A stretch of 64,000 nucleotides of DNA, taken from Roseovarius sp. Pro17. Its GTDB lineage: Bacteria > Pseudomonadota > Alphaproteobacteria > Rhodobacterales > Rhodobacteraceae. Position numbers and translations under genes: made by a program. The notes beneath the pieces are model-generated. The model searched no databases, was not told the origin of the DNA, and was given only the letters and a program-made list of their open reading frames with translations. This document shows, in pieces, positions 60,861 to 64,000 of the stretch (within the stretch, counting starts at the first letter, position 1; each line of letters begins with the position of its first letter). The stretch is from positions 744,001 to 808,000 of the forward strand of contig NZ_CP141179.1 in assembly GCF_035599575.1 (NCBI RefSeq). Direction: 5' to 3'.

Positions 60861-61346
60861 CTTGATCATCCTACGGTTGCTGCGATGCCTTTCTCTGAAA
60901 GGCGTTCGTTCAGGACGTATCCCGTTATTTTAATGGTATTACCCCATCCGTCTAATCGCGTTCCGCGAGATTGCCAACCATCGGGACCGCTTTGATGAAT
61001 TAGTCAACAATACCCGGTCAGGACATGTCGCTGATATAGACGTATCATCTATACTTTCACCTATGAGCTCGCAGCGCTATCAATGTGTCAATCAACAGGA
61101 AATCCCCAACGAGAATTGATATCGTGAGCAATATTACTTTGAAACTATATTTCAAAAAAAACAGAACTCACAGCAATTAATCAACTCAAAGCTACCAGAT
61201 TTATCGTTGACAGGTCGATTTTTCTGACACTACGGTATTATCATATCGTCTAGACTTAATGCCTAATTTTGCGCGATTCGACATAAATAATGGCGATGCA
61301 CGGACTTTGGCAGAATGTGCACGCGCCGCGTCAACCGGAGGGAAAA
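60861..61346. promoter_or_regulatory. Divergent regulatory region with TAGACG half-sites
   Basis: An AT-rich 486-base region between the response-regulator operon and the importer operon. TAGACG followed by TATCAT (61037-61048) and its inverted relative (61239-61252, reading TAGACGATATGATA on the other strand) are candidate response-regulator sites. No gene supported in this region. Confidence 0.4.
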
Positions 61347-62672
61347 ATGACGACACCCAATGCAAAGAACTCAAATCAGCGTGGGCGCATGCTGACGCGC
61401 CGCACGGCTCTTAAGCTGTCGGCCGGTGGAGCAGTGATGGGGCTGGCCGCACCCGCCCTGTCGCAGGGTATGAGCGACAAGCTATTGATCGGAGTGCCGT
61501 CGTCACTGTCGACACCTTACGGGGTGGCGGATGACACCGATCACCTGAACGGCACCAATCTGGCGCTTGAAGAAATCAATGCAGCGGGTGGCGTTTTGGG
61601 CCGCGAAATTGAGTTGTTCATACCGGATGTGGACAAGCTTTCGCCCGAAAGCTGCCGACAGGCGATTGCGGCCTGCATCGACAAGAAGGTGCACGCGATT
61701 TCTAACTCGTTCCTGTTCGCGCCGATCCCGGCGATGGACGAGTCGGCCAAATACAAATGCCCCTATGTTCAGGGCAATACCCAACGGACGGCGACCGAGA
61801 TGTATCGCTCTGATCCCGAGAAATACAGCCACGTCCTTCAGACCGATCCATCAGAGGTGAACTATGGCTGGACCTATCCGCTCTGGCTGAAGAAAATGGA
61901 AGAAACAGGCCTCTGGACCCCCAAGAACCGCAAGATCCACATCGTGGCCGAGCAAGTTGGCTATTGCCAGACCATCCTGAAGGCGGCACGCGAGGCGATC
62001 CCGAACTATGACTTTGAACTCGCCGAAGTCACGGACATCCAATATCCGGTCAACGACTGGAGTCCAGTGATCCAGCGGCTGAAAGAAGTCGATGCGGGCG
62101 CGATCATGATCGACCACTGGGTCGCCGCCGAATACGCGGCCTTTTGCAAGCAATTCTCGGCCGATCCGGTCGAAAATTCTCTAGTCTATCTGCAGTATGG
62201 CCCGTCGCAACCTGAATTCCTAGAATTGGGGCGGCGCGCCACCGAAGGATTCTGCTGGAGCACGGTTTTAGGCGTTTACGGCGATGAAACTGGTCAGGAA
62301 TTCCGCAAAAAATATTTGGCGCGCTTTCCCGAATACGAGGGCAACATGGGTCTGGTCTATACCGGCAACGGCTATGACATCATGAACTATCTCAAGCTGG
62401 CTTGGGAGGCGACCGGTGACCCCGAGGATTTTGCGGCGAACGTGGCATGGATCCGCAACAATCCGTACCGCGGCGTCAACGGCATGATGAACATGAACAA
62501 CGACCTGCAAGAGGCGCTGCACTTTCCGGACAATGGTTTCGGAAATCAGGCAGCAGAGCTGGAAGATGGCATGAGCCAACTGTTCGTGCAGGTTCAGGAT
62601 CGTGAACACAAGGTGATCTGGCCGAATGAAATCGCCGAGTCGTCCCTGCGCCCCGCCCCGTGGTGGACCTGA
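61347..62672 (+). CDS. ABC substrate-binding protein, Tat-exported (Liv/amide type)
   Basis: A 441-residue type I binding protein. The signal is twin-arginine: RMLTRRTALKLSAGGAVMGLAAPAL, cut after ALSQ. The mature part opens LLIGVPSSLSTPYGVADD and contains EEINAAGGVLGREIELF, and the segment LVYLQYGPSQPEFLEL shared with the receptor at 30327. A CGGAGGGA ribosome site precedes the ATG at 61347. The family includes amide, urea and branched-chain amino acid receptors; the ligand is not known. It heads an operon with two ABC ATPases. Confidence 0.9.
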   Translation: MTTPNAKNSNQRGRMLTRRTALKLSAGGAVMGLAAPALSQGMSDKLLIGVPSSLSTPYGVADDTDHLNGTNLALEEINAAGGVLGREIELFIPDVDKLSPESCRQAIAACIDKKVHAISNSFLFAPIPAMDESAKYKCPYVQGNTQRTATEMYRSDPEKYSHVLQTDPSEVNYGWTYPLWLKKMEETGLWTPKNRKIHIVAEQVGYCQTILKAAREAIPNYDFELAEVTDIQYPVNDWSPVIQRLKEVDAGAIMIDHWVAAEYAAFCKQFSADPVENSLVYLQYGPSQPEFLELGRRATEGFCWSTVLGVYGDETGQEFRKKYLARFPEYEGNMGLVYTGNGYDIMNYLKLAWEATGDPEDFAANVAWIRNNPYRGVNGMMNMNNDLQEALHFPDNGFGNQAAELEDGMSQLFVQVQDREHKVIWPNEIAESSLRPAPWWT

Positions 62673-62683
62673 GGTCGTAGACC

Positions 62684-63418
62684 ATGAACACGCTGGCAAC
62701 GCAGGTTGAGCCGATTTTCTCGGGCAAAAACCTCTCTCTGGATTTGGGTGGGCGCGAAGTCCTTACGGATATCGGTTTCGACCTGAAATCCGGTGAAGTT
62801 CTGGGGATCATCGGACCGAACGGTGCCGGAAAAACAAGCCTGCTGGAGATTCTCTCCGGCAGGTATCAGCCCAAGACCGGCAAGGTGATGTATGAAGGCA
62901 AAGACATCACCAGACTGCCATTGTTCGAACGCGCGAGGCTCGGCATCGGGAGAACCTATCAGACCCCTATCGTTCCCGAAGACCTGAGTGTAGGCGAGGC
63001 GTTCAAGGCAGCGCGTCAGGCCTTTCGCCCATGGCTGACGCGGTTCGATGCAGAATACGGGGCGCAGCTGGTCCATTTTACCACGCCACACGACATGCAT
63101 TGCTCGCGGCTCAAGACGTTCGAGCGCCGCAAGTTGCTGATGGCAAACCTGCTCATGCGCCAGCCCAAGGTGCTGCTGATGGATGAGCCGGCGGCAGGGC
63201 TGATTAACGCCGAAATCGATGAGATCGATCAGATCTTGCGAATGTTGTCCAAGGAAATGAACGTGGGGGTTCTAATCGTTGAGCACCGGATCGAGTTGTT
63301 AGAATCAATCGCGGATCGGGTGATCGTAATGGACGCAGGTGAGGTGATCGCACAAGGCGAACTGGCCGAGATTATCGACAGCCCCGCCGTGCGCGCCGCC
63401 TATTTTGAGGGCGTCTAG
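62684..63418 (+). CDS. ABC ATPase, LivG-like, with degenerate signature motif
   Basis: A 244-residue ATPase: Walker A GPNGAGKT (47-54), YQTPIVPEDLSV around the Q-loop, Walker B VLLMDEPAAGL, H-loop LIVEHRIELL. At the place of LSGGQ the sequence is RLKTFERRKLLMANLLM, so the signature is lost, as in the LivG-like protein at 31614. It begins 11 bases after the receptor gene. Confidence 0.9.
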   Translation: MNTLATQVEPIFSGKNLSLDLGGREVLTDIGFDLKSGEVLGIIGPNGAGKTSLLEILSGRYQPKTGKVMYEGKDITRLPLFERARLGIGRTYQTPIVPEDLSVGEAFKAARQAFRPWLTRFDAEYGAQLVHFTTPHDMHCSRLKTFERRKLLMANLLMRQPKVLLMDEPAAGLINAEIDEIDQILRMLSKEMNVGVLIVEHRIELLESIADRVIVMDAGEVIAQGELAEIIDSPAVRAAYFEGV

Positions 63419-63436
63419 AGCGGTGGGGGGATCGAC

Positions 63437-64000
63437 ATGAAAGAAGTTCTGAAAGTCGAAGGCCTGTCGGCAGGCTATGGCGCATTGCGGGTGTTGCACG
63501 ATCTAGACCTTGTCATTCATCCGGGTGAAAGGATCGGGATCGTCGGCCTGAACGGGCACGGCAAGACCACGCTGTTTTATGCCATTGCCGGATTGACCGG
63601 CTGGCAGCGCGGCTCAATCCTGCTGAACGGTCAACAAATTGGGCGCTCGCGCAGTCAGGGGGCGGGGCGCTACACGCACAAGATTGTCCGCCAAGGGCTG
63701 GCGATCATGCCTCAAGGCGACGAAATTTTCAACGGGCTGACAGTAGAAGAGCATCTCGACAGCGGTGCCTTCACACCCGAAGCATGGCGCACCCGCAAGG
63801 ATCGCAAGGAACGCGTGCTCAATCTGTTCGAGCCTTTGCGTAAGCTGATGAAAACGCCCGTGGGGCGGCTTTCGGGTGGTGAGCGGCGAATGGTGTCTAT
63901 CGGGCGCGGCCTGATGACCGATGCCAAGCTTTACCTGTCGGACGAGCCCTCTTTGGGCCTCGCGCCCAAGATCGGGCTGGCGGTGATGGACGCGCTAATG
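63437..64000 (+). CDS. ABC ATPase, LivF-like (3' end outside window)
   Basis: At least 188 residues visible: VEGLSAGYGALRVLHDLDL, Walker A GLNGHGKT, Q-loop in MPQGDEIFNGLTVEE, signature LSGGERRMVSIG and Walker B LYLSDEPSLGLAP. It continues beyond base 64000. Partner of the signature-less ATPase; permease genes probably follow outside the window. GGTGGGGGG precedes the ATG by about six bases. Confidence 0.9.
   Translation, partial: MKEVLKVEGLSAGYGALRVLHDLDLVIHPGERIGIVGLNGHGKTTLFYAIAGLTGWQRGSILLNGQQIGRSRSQGAGRYTHKIVRQGLAIMPQGDEIFNGLTVEEHLDSGAFTPEAWRTRKDRKERVLNLFEPLRKLMKTPVGRLSGGERRMVSIGRGLMTDAKLYLSDEPSLGLAPKIGLAVMDALM

Overview
The gene families point to an alphaproteobacterium, most likely Rhodobacteraceae (Roseobacter group): a Hint-domain secretion protein, many degenerate GC-rich intergenic repeats, P27-type small terminases with a ParB-fused methyltransferase, a dimethylformamidase-type amidohydrolase and Liv-type ABC transporters. 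No tRNA, rRNA or CRISPR array was recognised. Taxonomy is inferred from families only.

Layout. 1-8.5 kb is accessory DNA: the 3' part of an autotransporter, a large PHP/SMC-like ATPase of the TrlF type (a possible defence protein), a 243-residue unknown, a Hint-domain protein and a DUF3800 protein. 8.68-23.05 kb (element A) and 42.72-57.37 kb (element B) are two related mosaic elements in the same orientation. Each has a leftward recombinase arm (ParB-like HTH, large serine recombinase, DUF2924, 72-residue protein) whose genes overlap by ATGA, and a rightward arm (ParB-methyltransferase, DUF7220, two P27 terminase small subunits, serine resolvase). Neither element has a terminase large subunit, portal or capsid gene. 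Between the arms they carry different genes. A has a P4-type primase, a two-gene QueC-like (Qat-like) module, a prim-pol remnant and an SDR/LysR pair. B has an unknown two-gene cassette, a Com-like zinc ribbon, a sigma-like factor, a complete prim-pol and a class C beta-lactamase.

23.4-34.9 kb, between the elements, is a catabolic block. A leftward operon encodes a family III CoA-transferase, the small and large subunits of a dimethylformamidase-like enzyme, a SnoaL-like protein and an aldehyde dehydrogenase. A divergent LysR regulator and a complete Liv-type importer follow. Decayed IS6-family transposase fragments lie on both sides (about 23.0 and 35.3 kb), suggesting a fossil composite transposon. 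35-42.7 kb is a graveyard of insertion-sequence and prophage-packaging fragments that also holds a SIR2-NTPase defence-like protein and a small predicted nuclease.

57.4-64 kb is a second amide/branched-chain-type transport locus: a leftward operon of response regulator, hybrid histidine kinase and a periplasmic-binding-like protein without a signal peptide (a likely cytosolic sensor), divergent from a Tat-exported binding protein and two ABC ATPases. The last gene runs off the window.

The main candidates for something undescribed are the element family itself, the reduced QueC-like pair in A, the unknown pair in B at the comparable position, and the cargo slot between the primase 3' end and the methyltransferase promoter.
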